From: Bacteroidales bacterium
Lineage (GTDB): Bacteria > Bacteroidota > Bacteroidia > Bacteroidales > UBA3824
Length of the DNA: 64,000 bases
Assembly (NCBI GenBank): GCA_017417315.1
Contig: JAFPZK010000078.1
Location: 99,712 to 163,711 of the forward strand
Direction of reading: 5' to 3'
Below, piece by piece: positions 52,620 through 62,538 of the stretch; the stretch's first letter is position 1; every line of letters begins with the position of its first letter. Position numbers and translations under genes: made by a program. The notes under the pieces are model-generated. The model was not told the origin of the DNA and did not search any database. It saw nothing but the letters and a program-made list of their open reading frames with translations.

Positions 52620-53513
52620 TTACTTCATATTCTCCAAGCATTGTTTCAGACTGTCAGTCCAGTACGGAATTAAAATTCCGCCCAATGCTGCCTTGATTTT
52701 CGTCTTGTCAAGAACCGAATACGCAGGACGTTTTACCGGAGAAGGAAATTCGTCGGAATGACACGGCAAAACTTGACATTTTGTCAAACCCGAATATTCC
52801 GCAATCATTTTCGTAAAATCAAACCACGAACAAACACCTTCGTTTGAGAAGTGATAAACGCCGCAGTTTTTGTTGCCGCTTAACTCGTAACCGTCTATAA
52901 ATTTGAGGATTACAACCGCCAAATCAAGAGCGTATGTCGGAGTGCCGACTTGGTCGAAAACCACTTTCAACTGCTCTTTTGTTGACAAAAGACTGAGCAT
53001 CGTTTTGCAGAAATTTTTGCCGAACTCCGAATAAAGCCAAGCCGTGCGGATAATAATATAATCGCCGCCGACAGCCTTAATTTTCTCTTCGCCGTGAAGT
53101 TTAGTTTTTCCGTAAACGCCTGTCGGTGTGCCGGTCTGGTCTTCCTTGCAAGGCGTGTTGTAAGGCTCTTTTCCGAAAACGTAATCCGTTGAAATATGAA
53201 TCAGCAAACCACCTTTTTCTTTGATTGCAACGGCTAAATTTTCAGGGGCATCGGCGTTGAGTTTTTCCGCTAACGCCTCGTTGGTTTCAGCAGCGTCAAC
53301 GTTGGTGTAAGCCGCACAGTTTACGATAACTTTTACGTCGTTTTCTTTAACCGCTTTTCTTACCGCCTCCAAATCCGTGATGTCAAGTTTTACGGTTTCA
53401 AGTCCCTCAGCATCAACAACATCGGTAAAAATATAATTAAATGCCGAACCTTTTGACAAAATCCGCATTTCCCTACCTAACTGACCGTTGGCTCCCGTTA
53501 CTAAAATGTTCAT
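52620..53513 (-). CDS. rfbD: dTDP-4-dehydrorhamnose reductase
   Basis: The 297-residue cytoplasmic SDR enzyme makes dTDP-L-rhamnose with NADPH. It has the N-terminal VTGANGQLGREM, INCAAYTNVDAAETNEALAEKLNADAPENLA, the STDYVFG segment, and the YGKTKLHGEE with the active Tyr and Lys. The family position is clear. It lies 3 bases after rfbB, with REP-like repeats downstream. rfbA and rfbC are not in the window. Confidence 0.93.
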   Translation of the reverse strand: MNILVTGANGQLGREMRILSKGSAFNYIFTDVVDAEGLETVKLDITDLEAVRKAVKENDVKVIVNCAAYTNVDAAETNEALAEKLNADAPENLAVAIKEKGGLLIHISTDYVFGKEPYNTPCKEDQTGTPTGVYGKTKLHGEEKIKAVGGDYIIIRTAWLYSEFGKNFCKTMLSLLSTKEQLKVVFDQVGTPTYALDLAVVILKFIDGYELSGNKNCGVYHFSNEGVCSWFDFTKMIAEYSGLTKCQVLPCHSDEFPSPVKRPAYSVLDKTKIKAALGGILIPYWTDSLKQCLENMK

Positions 53514-53516
53514 TTT

Positions 53517-54662
53517 CTATCTGTTAGCGTACATTGATTCGTAATATTTCTCATATTCGCCGCTCGTGATGTTGTCCATCCAAGCCTGATTTTCAAGATA
53601 CCATTTAACGGTCTTTTCAATTCCTTCCTCAAACTGCAACGACGGCTCCCAGCCGAGTTCCTTCTGAAGTTTTGTCGAATCAATCGCGTATCTCATATCG
53701 TGTCCGGCGCGGTCGGTTACGTAAGTGATAAGGTTCATGTCCTCGCCTTCCTGTCTGCCCAAAAGACGGTCAACAGTCTTGATAACCACCTTTATAATGT
53801 CAATGTTTTTCCACTCGTTGAAACCGCCGATGTTGTAAGTTTCAGCGATTTTGCCCTCGTGAAAAATAAGGTCGATTGCCCTCGCGTGGTCTTCAACGAA
53901 AAGCCAGTCTCTGACGTTTTCGCCTTTGCCGTAAACAGGGAGCGGTTTTTTGTGGCGTATATTGTTGATAAACAGCGGAATAAGTTTCTCCGGAAACTGA
54001 TACGGACCGTAATTGTTGCTGCAATTTGTAACGATTGTCGGCAGTCCGTAAGTGTCGTGAAAAGCCCGTACAAAATGGTCGCTTGACGCTTTTGACGCGC
54101 TGTACGGCGAGTGCGGATTGTATTTTGTCGTCTCCAAGAAAAAGTCTTTTCCGTAAGCCTCGTGATGAGTTTTTGAGGACGCTTTTGTTGTGAAAGGCGG
54201 CTCAATGCCCTCAGGATTAGTCATTTGCAACGCACCGTAAACCTCGTCCGTCGAAATATGGTAAAAGCGTTTGCCTTCGTATTTTTCGGGGAGAGATTCC
54301 CAGTAAAGTTTTGCGGCTTGAAGCAGCGACAGCGTTCCCATAACGTTGGTTTTTGCGAAAGTGAACGGGTCTTTTATTGAGCGGTCAACGTGAGATTCGG
54401 CGGCAAGATGAATGATTCCGTCGATTTTTTCGTCCTGCATTAACTTGTAAAAGCCGTCAAAATCGCAAATATCCATTTTCACGAACTTGTAATTCGGCTT
54501 GTCCTCGATGTCTTTGAGGTTAGCGAGGTTGCCCGCGTAAGTCAATTTATCGAGGTTAATAATGTTATAGTCAGGGTATTTGTTAACGAACAACCTCACA
54601 ACATGGCTGCCGATAAATCCCGCCCCGCCGGTAATAACAATGTTTCTTTTTCTGTTAGTCAT
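53517..54662 (-). CDS. rfbB: dTDP-glucose 4,6-dehydratase
   Basis: The 381-residue SDR enzyme turns dTDP-glucose into the 4-keto-6-deoxy sugar, feeding rhamnose for surface polysaccharide. Motifs are the NAD-binding ITGGAGFIGSHVVRLF, HLAAESHVDRSI, STDEVYG, and YSASKASSDHFVRA with active Tyr/Lys. A strong promoter is present at 54694-54725 on the minus strand, whose -33 falls inside the recQ 3' end. It is slightly longer than usual (E. coli 361). Confidence 0.95.
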   Translation of the reverse strand: MTNRKRNIVITGGAGFIGSHVVRLFVNKYPDYNIINLDKLTYAGNLANLKDIEDKPNYKFVKMDICDFDGFYKLMQDEKIDGIIHLAAESHVDRSIKDPFTFAKTNVMGTLSLLQAAKLYWESLPEKYEGKRFYHISTDEVYGALQMTNPEGIEPPFTTKASSKTHHEAYGKDFFLETTKYNPHSPYSASKASSDHFVRAFHDTYGLPTIVTNCSNNYGPYQFPEKLIPLFINNIRHKKPLPVYGKGENVRDWLFVEDHARAIDLIFHEGKIAETYNIGGFNEWKNIDIIKVVIKTVDRLLGRQEGEDMNLITYVTDRAGHDMRYAIDSTKLQKELGWEPSLQFEEGIEKTVKWYLENQAWMDNITSGEYEKYYESMYANR

Positions 54663-54693
54663 AATTTATATTAATTACAATTTTTTTCCGCTG

Positions 54694-54725
54694 CAAAATT
54701 AACCAAAATTTTTCACTCTCCCAAA
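54694..54725 (-). promoter_or_regulatory. promoter TTTG-N20-TAATTTTG of rfbBD
   Basis: The -7 is at 54694-54701 and the -33 at 54722-54725, spacing 20. The -33 lies inside the recQ coding end. Confidence 0.7.
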
Positions 54726-56623
54726 TACAGCAAACCGTCTTCTTTGAGAACCAAAACGCCGTCATTTTGCATTTGAAAAATAATTTTTTTCACAAAATCC
54801 GACTTGTATTCACCGTAAAAATCCAAAATTTCTTTCACGCTGACAGCCTCTTTTTTCACCATCGCATAAACCGTGTCAAAAACCTTGTCAAAATCCTCTG
54901 CATCGGCAGTACGCTCCTGTTTCTTGCGGCAAACATCACATTCACCGCAGTCACCGACTTCTTCCTGACCGAAATACGAAATCAATTGCTTTGAACGGCA
55001 AACCTCTCCGTTAAGACAATATTTTATCATCGCGTTAATCCGCGCCTCATATTTTTCTTTCAAAAGTTCGTAAGTTTCGGGCTTGATGATAAGGTTCTTT
55101 TCGTCGATACGAGCCTGAGTATAAATAAGATACGGCGTTGACTTTTTAGGAATGTAAGAGATGATTTTCTGCGATGCCAACTTGTCCATATAACCGTAAA
55201 TGACATCAACACGACAACGCTCACGCCGCGCAACCGCATCTTCGTCAATTTCGGCATAGTCAGAAAATATGCCCTCGTAACCCCGCAAAAGCAATTTTAT
55301 AAAATAATCAAAGCTCGTATTTTTCACCTGAAACTTATACAAATCCATTTGCGAAACCAAAAACTTGAATTTCGCTTTCGACGAAACCTCGTCCGTAGTT
55401 TCAATGTAGCTGTTGCGTTGAAGAATTTTCAGAGAATTTAGCACTTGAACCTGATTCAAATTGTATTTCATCGCAAAATCATACATTCTAAAAGGAAACA
55501 TCGCACCTTCCGCTGTACCGATAGGAATCTGAAAATAATTTCCTAACGCATTGTAAACCTGACGAATATATTTCTTTTCGGGAAAAGAGTTCGTAAGATT
55601 ACGTCTGAGGTTAGTGATGTCGTTTTGATTGTAAAGCAGGACGGCGTAAGACTTTTTTTCGTCTCTTCCGCCGCGACCTGCTTCTTGGAAATACCCCTCA
55701 ATCGAATCTGGTAAATCTATATGAATAACACTTCTTACATCTGGTTTATCAATACCCATACCAAAAGCGTTTGTCGAACATATCACACGAATATTTCCGT
55801 TTTTCCATTGTTCCTGACGATAATTTTTCCACTCCTGAGTAAGCCCCGCATGAAAATAATCTGCTGAAATATTATTTTTCTGCAAAAAATCCGCCGCCTC
55901 TTTCGTGCGTTTACGGTTTCTGACATAGACGATTCCCGTTCCGGGCTGAGAGTTAAGAATCCTTAACATATAATTATCTTTATCGTCAACGTTTCTGACG
56001 ATGTAAATCAGGTTTTTACGTTCAAAACTTTTCTGAAAAAGATTTTTTTCCTTAAACAAAAGTTTTTCCTGAATGTCATCAGCAACTTCTTTTGTTGCGG
56101 TTGCCGTCAGCGCGAGAACGGGAACATTCGGCAAAAGTTGTCTGACATCTGCAATTTTAAGGTATGACGGTCTGAAATCGTAACCCCACTGCGAAATACA
56201 ATGCGCCTCGTCAACGGCTAAAATATTGACGTTGATTTGCTTGATTTTTTCGTTAAACATCGGCGTAAAAAGTCTTTCGGGCGAAAGGTAAAGAAATTTT
56301 GTGCTTCCGAGAATGCAAGAATCAAACGCGCTGACGATTTCCTGTTGTGTCATGCCCGAATAAACCGCCACAGCACGGATATTTCTACGTCTGAGGTTTT
56401 CTACTTGGTCTTTCATCAAGGCGATAAGCGGCGTTATGACTATGCACACGCCCTCTTTCGCCAAAGCAGGGACTTGAAAAATTATACTTTTTCCGCCACC
56501 CGTCGGAAGAAGTCCGAGCGTATCTTTTCCGTCTTCGGCAACCGAGCGGATAATGTCTTCCTGCAACGGACGAAATCCGTCATAACCCCAATATTTTTTT
56601 AATATGTCAGTGTAAATGCTCAT
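54713..56623 (-). CDS. recQ: ATP-dependent DNA helicase RecQ
   Basis: The 636-residue protein has Walker A GLLPTGGGKSIIFQVPAL, the DEAH box AVDEAHCISQWGYDFR, the arginine-finger region QEAGRGGRDEKKS, and the RQC zinc cluster (CLNGEVCRSKQL, CGECDVC). The C-terminus ends after a short helical domain (VSVKEILDFYGE) and no clear HRDC domain is seen. It unwinds DNA in recombination and repair. Its promoter interleaves with that of the divergent PPIase operon. Confidence 0.94.
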   Translation of the reverse strand: MSIYTDILKKYWGYDGFRPLQEDIIRSVAEDGKDTLGLLPTGGGKSIIFQVPALAKEGVCIVITPLIALMKDQVENLRRRNIRAVAVYSGMTQQEIVSAFDSCILGSTKFLYLSPERLFTPMFNEKIKQINVNILAVDEAHCISQWGYDFRPSYLKIADVRQLLPNVPVLALTATATKEVADDIQEKLLFKEKNLFQKSFERKNLIYIVRNVDDKDNYMLRILNSQPGTGIVYVRNRKRTKEAADFLQKNNISADYFHAGLTQEWKNYRQEQWKNGNIRVICSTNAFGMGIDKPDVRSVIHIDLPDSIEGYFQEAGRGGRDEKKSYAVLLYNQNDITNLRRNLTNSFPEKKYIRQVYNALGNYFQIPIGTAEGAMFPFRMYDFAMKYNLNQVQVLNSLKILQRNSYIETTDEVSSKAKFKFLVSQMDLYKFQVKNTSFDYFIKLLLRGYEGIFSDYAEIDEDAVARRERCRVDVIYGYMDKLASQKIISYIPKKSTPYLIYTQARIDEKNLIIKPETYELLKEKYEARINAMIKYCLNGEVCRSKQLISYFGQEEVGDCGECDVCRKKQERTADAEDFDKVFDTVYAMVKKEAVSVKEILDFYGEYKSDFVKKIIFQMQNDGVLVLKEDGLLYLGE

Positions 56624-56637
56624 AGTAAAAAATTACT

Positions 56638-56675
56638 TTTGCAAAGATAATATTTTTTTAGTAACTTTGCGCAAA
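56638..56675. promoter_or_regulatory. interleaved divergent promoters of recQ and the PPIase operon
   Basis: On the plus strand, TTTG is at 56638-56641 and TAACTTTG at 56662-56669 (spacing 20). On the minus strand, TATCTTTG is at 56642-56649 and TTTG at 56672-56675 (spacing 22). The two -7/-33 pairs interlock, so the two directions probably compete for polymerase. Confidence 0.65.
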
Positions 56676-56690
56676 ATTTTTTGCAAAAGA

Positions 56691-58562
56691 ATGTACAGAT
56701 TTGTTTTTATAATAATTTTTACATTTTCGTTGTTGACGGTTAAGGCTCAAACCCTTTTCTCAATTGACGGAAAAAATGTCAGTAAAGAAGAATTTAACGC
56801 TGATTGTCAAGGAATAATCAAAGAAGAAGACGGTTGGGATTATGACCGTTTGGTAGAAAAATATGCCGATTATAGGTTGCAGGTTTATGACGCAAAACAA
56901 AGAAAACTTGACACTTCAAGGCTTTATCGTCAGGCTGTAAACTATTACGGAAACCTTTTAATCACACAACACGTTTTCGCCTCCAAAACCGCTCAGCAAT
57001 ATTTAAAAGAGAGTCTTGAACGCTCCAAATTTCAATACAGAGTAAGTTACATAAAAGTCAACATTCCCGCTAACTCCAAAACCGACACTTCGGTCGCTTA
57101 CAGAAAAGCCATGAAGATAAGAGACAGACTTTTAAACGGTTACGATTTTTCAAGACTTGCACGTCAACTCTCCGATGACGAAAATGCAAGTTTCAACGGC
57201 GGACTTTTAGGCTGGATTGCCCCGTGTGATTTCAACTGCGGCTATATGGCTGAAAATTACATCATTACGCATTATGACAAACCCGAATGGTCTATGCCGG
57301 TACACAGCGGCGACTTTTTCTATATTATAAAAGTGGAAGGCAAACGCGAAGCAGTCTCTTCCGTAAAATTTGACATTGTCTTAAAATACAAGAAAAAATC
57401 ACCGCTTTATAACGACTCTATACGCAAGGTTTTGAGCGAGGCTTACAAGGATTTGGGTAGCGGAAAAAGTTTCTTAACCGTTCAGGAAAAATATTCTGAA
57501 TTTCCTCACAAAACCATCGAAACAGGCTTAGAGAGCGCGTACAAGCATTTTTCAACGCAGATTTCTAAAATTGATAATATAGGTGATTTGTCGCCGGTTA
57601 TCGAAACTGATTATTTTATTTGTTTTATAAAACTTGAAGACAGAAAACAAAAAGTCTTTGACGAAAACTTTCAAAAAGAAATCGAGGAAAAATTTTACGG
57701 CAACAACGCTTATAAAAGATGCTATGACGCTTTTTTCGATTCGCTCAAAGTAAATTCCGGCTATAAGAAACTCTCAAACTTACAACCGCTTTACAAACTT
57801 TTTCCCGACTCGGCAATTTACCTCGGCAAGTGGAAACCCGAAGGATATTTAGGATTTTATTCCGACCCGCTTTTCAGATTTTACGGCACTGAATACACAA
57901 TAGGTGATTTTGCACAATACGTTTACGACACGCAGTCAGAAACCTCGTATGATAGGATAGAACATTACCTTCAAGAAAAATACGATGAATATTTGCGAAT
58001 GTTGGCGGGAACAAAAATTTTTGAAATTCTGAAAAACAACAAAAATTATATTTCAAAAATGCGGGTTTTCTCCGATTATGAACTTTATAAATTGGCAGAA
58101 AACAAAAACGGATTCTTAGAAAACGCTTCGGATATACAAAAAGTTTACGCTTTTTATAAGACCTCAGGGCTGTCTTACAAAACGAGCCACGTGCTTAAAA
58201 TCGCTTTTTATGATTATTTAACAGACAAAAACCGCAAAAAAGCCCTTAAATTTGTAACCACAAAAGGCGGAAAAGAAACTCCGTTTTTGAAACCAGTTAA
58301 AAGCGGCATATTCTCCAAAGGAGACGATATACTCGCTGACAAAATAATAAACGACTATGATTCAGGTAATTACGGTAAAGTTACGGATTTTGAGGACAAA
58401 CACCTCATCGCTGTTTCTGAAATAGAAAAACTGCCGGAGGAGTTATCCGAAAAAGAAATTTTTCCGCTTGTAAAACCGATTTACCTTCAAAGTCAAAAAG
58501 AAAATTATTTGAAACAATTAAGACACAAATACAAACTTAAAATATGGGAAGACACAAAATAA
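56691..58562 (+). CDS. periplasmic PpiC-type peptidyl-prolyl isomerase, large
   Basis: The 623-residue protein has a signal peptide (FIIIFTFSLLTVKAQ). A rotamase (PpiC/parvulin) domain spans about residues 120-230 (GYDFSRLARQLSDDENASFNGGLLGWI). Long helical regions follow. It is the first of three PPIase-related genes that end in surA and moxR, a conserved Bacteroidota operon for outer-membrane protein folding. The ATG at 56691 was chosen as the promoter box at 56662-56669 lies inside the upstream frame. It overlaps the next gene by 19 bases. Confidence 0.82.
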   Translation: MYRFVFIIIFTFSLLTVKAQTLFSIDGKNVSKEEFNADCQGIIKEEDGWDYDRLVEKYADYRLQVYDAKQRKLDTSRLYRQAVNYYGNLLITQHVFASKTAQQYLKESLERSKFQYRVSYIKVNIPANSKTDTSVAYRKAMKIRDRLLNGYDFSRLARQLSDDENASFNGGLLGWIAPCDFNCGYMAENYIITHYDKPEWSMPVHSGDFFYIIKVEGKREAVSSVKFDIVLKYKKKSPLYNDSIRKVLSEAYKDLGSGKSFLTVQEKYSEFPHKTIETGLESAYKHFSTQISKIDNIGDLSPVIETDYFICFIKLEDRKQKVFDENFQKEIEEKFYGNNAYKRCYDAFFDSLKVNSGYKKLSNLQPLYKLFPDSAIYLGKWKPEGYLGFYSDPLFRFYGTEYTIGDFAQYVYDTQSETSYDRIEHYLQEKYDEYLRMLAGTKIFEILKNNKNYISKMRVFSDYELYKLAENKNGFLENASDIQKVYAFYKTSGLSYKTSHVLKIAFYDYLTDKNRKKALKFVTTKGGKETPFLKPVKSGIFSKGDDILADKIINDYDSGNYGKVTDFEDKHLIAVSEIEKLPEELSEKEIFPLVKPIYLQSQKENYLKQLRHKYKLKIWEDTK

Positions 58563-59422
58563 CGGTTCTGTTATCAGCATTGCTGTTAACGGTCTCGTGT
58601 GCAAAAGAAGACAAATTAAGCAGCAAAACGCCGCTTGTAAAAGTTTACGACAGTTATCTTTATTATGAAGACCTCGGCGATTTGATACCGAGGGGACTTT
58701 CAACCGAGGACAGCGCGGCAAAAGTCAACAACTACATAAACGCTTGGGCAAAACAACAACTGATGATCAAAAAAGCGGAACTCAATCTTTCTGAAAAGCA
58801 AAAAGACGTTCAAAAACAGTTGGAGGAATACCGCAACAACCTGCTGCTGTATAAATATAAAGACGAGGTTATATCACAAAACCTTGATACAGAGGTAACT
58901 ATGCAACAGGCGAGAAATTACTTTGATAAACATCAGGACGATTTCAAACTGAATACCTCTTTGGTGAGAGCGGCTTGCATTTTGCTTTACGATGAGCCTC
59001 AGGCTATAAAAGAAACCAAAAAACTATTGGAGTACAAAAACGAAGCAGACTCTGTTTCGTTAGCAGAATATGTCAAAGAAAACGCTCAAAATTTTAACGA
59101 TTTTGACGGACGTTGGATAACGTTAAGACAGTTGTGCGAAATTCTGCCGGGAATCATCAGCGAAAAAAACGAAGCATTGAAAATACACGGCATTATCACA
59201 TTTGACGATCAGGACAATTATATTTGGCTCGTTAAAATTCGGGATTACATACCGGTAGGTTCTAAAATGCCGTTTGACAATGCACGAAAAATGATTGAAC
59301 AGATTATCATAAATACACGCAAAAACCAATTAATCAATGATTTGGAAACAAGTATTTACGATAAGGCGGTCATAGACGGCAACCTCGAATTTTACAACAA
59401 AACACAACAAAACACAAAGTAA
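58544..59422 (+). CDS. lipoprotein of the PPIase operon (SurA-like N-terminal domain)
   Basis: The 292-residue protein has lipobox LLLTVSC. The following helices (ALxLSEKQKDVQKQLEEYRNNLLLYKYKDEVI region) and a pair of short repeats resemble the chaperone part of SurA/PpiD proteins. A parvulin core is hard to see, so catalysis is doubtful. Its place between two PPIase genes implies a folding role at the outer leaflet or periplasm. It lies one base before surA. Confidence 0.7.
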   Translation: MGRHKITVLLSALLLTVSCAKEDKLSSKTPLVKVYDSYLYYEDLGDLIPRGLSTEDSAAKVNNYINAWAKQQLMIKKAELNLSEKQKDVQKQLEEYRNNLLLYKYKDEVISQNLDTEVTMQQARNYFDKHQDDFKLNTSLVRAACILLYDEPQAIKETKKLLEYKNEADSVSLAEYVKENAQNFNDFDGRWITLRQLCEILPGIISEKNEALKIHGIITFDDQDNYIWLVKIRDYIPVGSKMPFDNARKMIEQIIINTRKNQLINDLETSIYDKAVIDGNLEFYNKTQQNTK

Positions 59423-59423
59423 A

Positions 59424-60806
59424 ATGATTAAATTAAATAAAATAGTTTCAGGAATGTGTTTTGCGCTGATTTTTTCTTCAGCCTCAGCGCAAAACATAAA
59501 ACAACAAACACAAAAAGATACAATCGTTGTAGACAAAGTTGTCGGCATAGTCGGCAACAAAATCATACTTGAATCAACCGTTCAACAACAGTTAGTTCAG
59601 GCTAAGGCACATAACAAAAACGTCAGCAAATGCAGCATTTATGAAGATATGCTTTATAACAAACTGCTTGTTACTCAGGCAGAAATAGACTCTTTGGAGG
59701 TTTCGGAAAAAGAGGTTGACGCCGAAATTCAAAACCGTATGCAAGGTTTTATAGACCAACTCGGCGGAATCAGCAAAGTCGAAGAGTATTTCAACAAGCC
59801 TATCGGCGAAATCAAGGAGGATTTGCGCGACATCACCGAAGACCAACTGCTCTCTCAACGCGAACGTAACCAAATTACAAAAGACATAAAAATCACACCC
59901 TCAGAGGTTAACAATTTTTATAAAACGCTTTCAAAAGATTCTTTGCCGCTAATTGATTTGACATTGGAGATGAACCAAATAGTCATCTATCCTGAAATCT
60001 CAAAAGAGGACATCGAAGGCGTAAAACAACGTCTTCTCCGCATTAAAGACGAAGTCTTGCATGAAGGCGCACTCTTTGAAACCAAAGCGATTTTGTATTC
60101 GGAAGACCCCGGCTCTTCTGCAAAAGGCGGCGAACTCGGTCTTATGTCAAGAGGCGAACTTGTGCCGGAATTTGCAACGGCGGCTTTCGCTTTGAAACAA
60201 GATTCGATTTCTGATGTGATAAAATCGGATTTCGGATACCATATCATTCAACTTATTGACCGTAAAGGCGAAAGAATAAACGTCCGCCATATCTTGATGA
60301 AACCGAGAGTCAGCATTGAGGCAAAAAACAAAGCCAAAAAAACTGCTGACAGCATTTACACTGCATTAACGGAAAAAAAATACAGTTTTGAGGACGCAGC
60401 AAAACTTTATTCTCAGGACGATAAAACTGCTAAAAACGGCGGTCTAATGGTTAATCCGTACTCTGGGTCATCAAAATTTGAGGTTGACCATATTTTGCCC
60501 GCAACATATTACAACATCAAAAATCTTGAAGAGGGCGAATATTCAAAACCGTTTGAAACTTACGACGACAAAGGCAATTCGGTCTACAAAATCATTTTGA
60601 TAAAATCGAAAGTTTTGCCTCATCAAGCCACGATAGAAACTGATTATCAGGAGATTCAGGATATGGCTATGGACAAAAAATACAAAAAGGCATACGACAA
60701 ATGGATTGCTGAAAAAGCACAATCAACATACATAAGAATAGATAAAAGTTATAAAACTTGTCCGTTTGAATACGACGGCTGGCTTCACACGGAATTAAAA
60801 AAATAG
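59424..60806 (+). CDS. surA: peptidyl-prolyl isomerase SurA
   Basis: The 460-residue protein has a signal peptide (GMCFALIFSSASAQ), an N-terminal chaperone domain (DKVVGIVGNKIILESTVQQQL) and two parvulin domains. The first contains EDPGSSAKGGELGLMSRGELVPEF and ends in SDFGYHIIQLIDRKG. The second has VRHILMKPRVS and SQDDKTAKNGGLM. It guides barrel proteins to the BAM complex. moxR follows after 4 bases. Confidence 0.93.
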   Translation: MIKLNKIVSGMCFALIFSSASAQNIKQQTQKDTIVVDKVVGIVGNKIILESTVQQQLVQAKAHNKNVSKCSIYEDMLYNKLLVTQAEIDSLEVSEKEVDAEIQNRMQGFIDQLGGISKVEEYFNKPIGEIKEDLRDITEDQLLSQRERNQITKDIKITPSEVNNFYKTLSKDSLPLIDLTLEMNQIVIYPEISKEDIEGVKQRLLRIKDEVLHEGALFETKAILYSEDPGSSAKGGELGLMSRGELVPEFATAAFALKQDSISDVIKSDFGYHIIQLIDRKGERINVRHILMKPRVSIEAKNKAKKTADSIYTALTEKKYSFEDAAKLYSQDDKTAKNGGLMVNPYSGSSKFEVDHILPATYYNIKNLEEGEYSKPFETYDDKGNSVYKIILIKSKVLPHQATIETDYQEIQDMAMDKKYKKAYDKWIAEKAQSTYIRIDKSYKTCPFEYDGWLHTELKK

Positions 60807-60810
60807 AAAA

Positions 60811-61776
60811 ATGGCAGAATACAAAGATGACATTCAAGGCGCGGAAGCACTCAAAACCAAGCATGACGCACTGATAAAGGAAATCGGCAAAGTGGTTTTC
60901 GGTCAGAAAGAAATTATAGAACAGGTTTTAACAGTGATGTTTGCCGGCGGACATTGTCTTTTGGTCGGTGTTCCGGGCTTGGCTAAAACGCTGTTAGTCA
61001 ACACTATATCTAAGGCATTAGACTTAAAATACAAACGTATACAGTTTACGCCCGACTTAATGCCGAGCGACATTACGGGTTCGGAAATTTTGGACGAAAA
61101 CAAACAGTTTAAGTTTGTCAAAGGTCCCGTTTTTGCCAACATTATTTTGGCTGACGAGATAAACCGTACCCCGCCGAAGACACAGTCTGCGCTTTTGGAG
61201 GCAATGCAGGAGCATACTGTAACCGTTTCGGGAAACAATTACAAATTGGAAGAGCCGTTTTTTGTTTTGGCGACACAAAACCCCGTTGAGCAGGAAGGTA
61301 CTTATCCCCTGCCCGAGGCGCAATTAGACCGTTTTATGTTCAACGTAATTTTGGATTATCCTGACTTGGAAGACGAAATAACAATCGTCAAGAATACGAC
61401 AAACGATAAGGTTAACGAGGCGAACAAAGTATTGTCGGCAAACGAAATTATTTATTTCCGCGATTTAATAAAACGCGCTCCCGTTACCGACAATGTTATA
61501 AGATACGCAGTAAGTTTGGCGGCGAAAACCCGTCCTAAAACTAAAAATTCAGACCCGCTTGCCGACAAATATTTAAACTGGGGAGCAGGTCCGAGAGCCT
61601 CTCAATATCTGATAACGGGTGCAAAAACTTACGCGCTTCTTCACGGCAAATTCTCGCCCGATATTGACGATGTCAAAGCCGTTGCTCTGCCGGTGTTAAG
61701 ACACAGAATAATAAGAAATTATCAAGCCGAAGCAGAAGGTCTTACGGAAGACGAATTAATCAGAAAAATGATGTAA
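60811..61776 (+). CDS. moxR: MoxR-family AAA+ ATPase
   Basis: The 321-residue protein has Walker A GVPGLAKTLLV, Walker B ILADEINRTPPKTQSALLEAMQE, sensor 1 FVLATQNP, and sensor 2 GPRASQYL. MoxR proteins help mature other complexes, usually with DUF58/VWA partners. Here the likely partner gene (9981-10895) is about 50 kb away and the bat genes are not seen next door, though they may lie outside the window. It is the last gene of the surA operon. Confidence 0.94.
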   Translation: MAEYKDDIQGAEALKTKHDALIKEIGKVVFGQKEIIEQVLTVMFAGGHCLLVGVPGLAKTLLVNTISKALDLKYKRIQFTPDLMPSDITGSEILDENKQFKFVKGPVFANIILADEINRTPPKTQSALLEAMQEHTVTVSGNNYKLEEPFFVLATQNPVEQEGTYPLPEAQLDRFMFNVILDYPDLEDEITIVKNTTNDKVNEANKVLSANEIIYFRDLIKRAPVTDNVIRYAVSLAAKTRPKTKNSDPLADKYLNWGAGPRASQYLITGAKTYALLHGKFSPDIDDVKAVALPVLRHRIIRNYQAEAEGLTEDELIRKMM

Positions 61777-61826
61777 AAAAGGTATAAAAAAGGCTGCTTT
61801 TTTAGACAGCCTTTTTTATACCTTTA
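61777..61826 (+). terminator. intrinsic terminator of the surA-moxR operon
   Basis: A stem of about 18 bp (AAGGTATAAAAAAGGCTG with its complement) has a 10-base loop holding TTTTTT. Its 3' arm ends in the T-rich run. It overlaps the end of the opposing Rpn remnant. Confidence 0.85.
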
Positions 61827-62481
61827 ATTTTTCGACTTCGTCAACAGAAAGCATAGAAATTTCGGCGGTAAGTTCTACGGACATACCTTTTTTTAGCATA
61901 TTCAAAGCGGTTTTCTCAATGCCGAGTTTTTCTCCTTCTTCACGTCCTTTTTCTATGCCGATTTTTTCTCCTTCTTTTTTACCCTTATCAAAACCTTTCG
62001 TTTCTGCATCATTCATAGCGTTAGTTATATCCCACAACGAATGTAAACTTTCTTCGTATTCGGTGTATTCTTCCGGCGTAAAATTCTCGCGGACGTTCTA
62101 ACAACTTAGAAAGGTTACGCAAAACAAAAAGTCATTTATCATACACCGTAACAAGTTCTGATTCAGTTTTCTGAAATTTCGGCATTTCAAGATAAAAGTA
62201 AGCCAACTTGTCATAAAAAACTTTCATTTTGCCGGTGTCATCATCTTTTTTCTCGTCTTTGAAAACAAAATTCAAACGTCAAAAATTGCACGGCGTTCTG
62301 AGGCAGAACGTCCGAGTTTTTCGGCATTAAGATATGTTATATCGGTGATTTCATCGGTTACGATGTCTTTGCTTTGTTCAAACAAGGCATTCAAAAAACT
62401 TATTAACAGGTCTTTATTTAATTCTGTTCCAAAAAGTTTTTTAAAACCGAAATCTGTATATGGGTTTATGTATTTTGACAT
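61816..62481 (-). pseudogene. decayed Rpn-family (PD-(D/E)XK) transposase-like nuclease
   Basis: The N-terminus is intact from the ATG at 62481 (INPYTDFGFKKLFGTELNKDLLISFLNAL) to AIFDV, then the conserved middle of about 90 residues is missing. The later part is recognisable: AYFYLEMPKFQKTESELVTVYDK, then a stop where Trp is usual, FVLRNLSKLLERPREF, a frameshift near 62090, and an intact C-terminus with repeated GxEKG units (EGEKIGIEKGREEGEKLGIEK). So it has one large deletion, one stop and one frameshift. Intact relatives are DNA nucleases that promote recombination. Confidence 0.8.
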
Positions 62482-62538
62482 AATTTTCTTACAATTAAAG
62501 TTTGTTGCAAATTTACGTAATTTTTTCTAAAAACAAAC

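Noticed and set aside
61057..61323. Minus-strand frame inside moxR
   Set aside because: It is a shadow of the well-conserved AAA+ gene.
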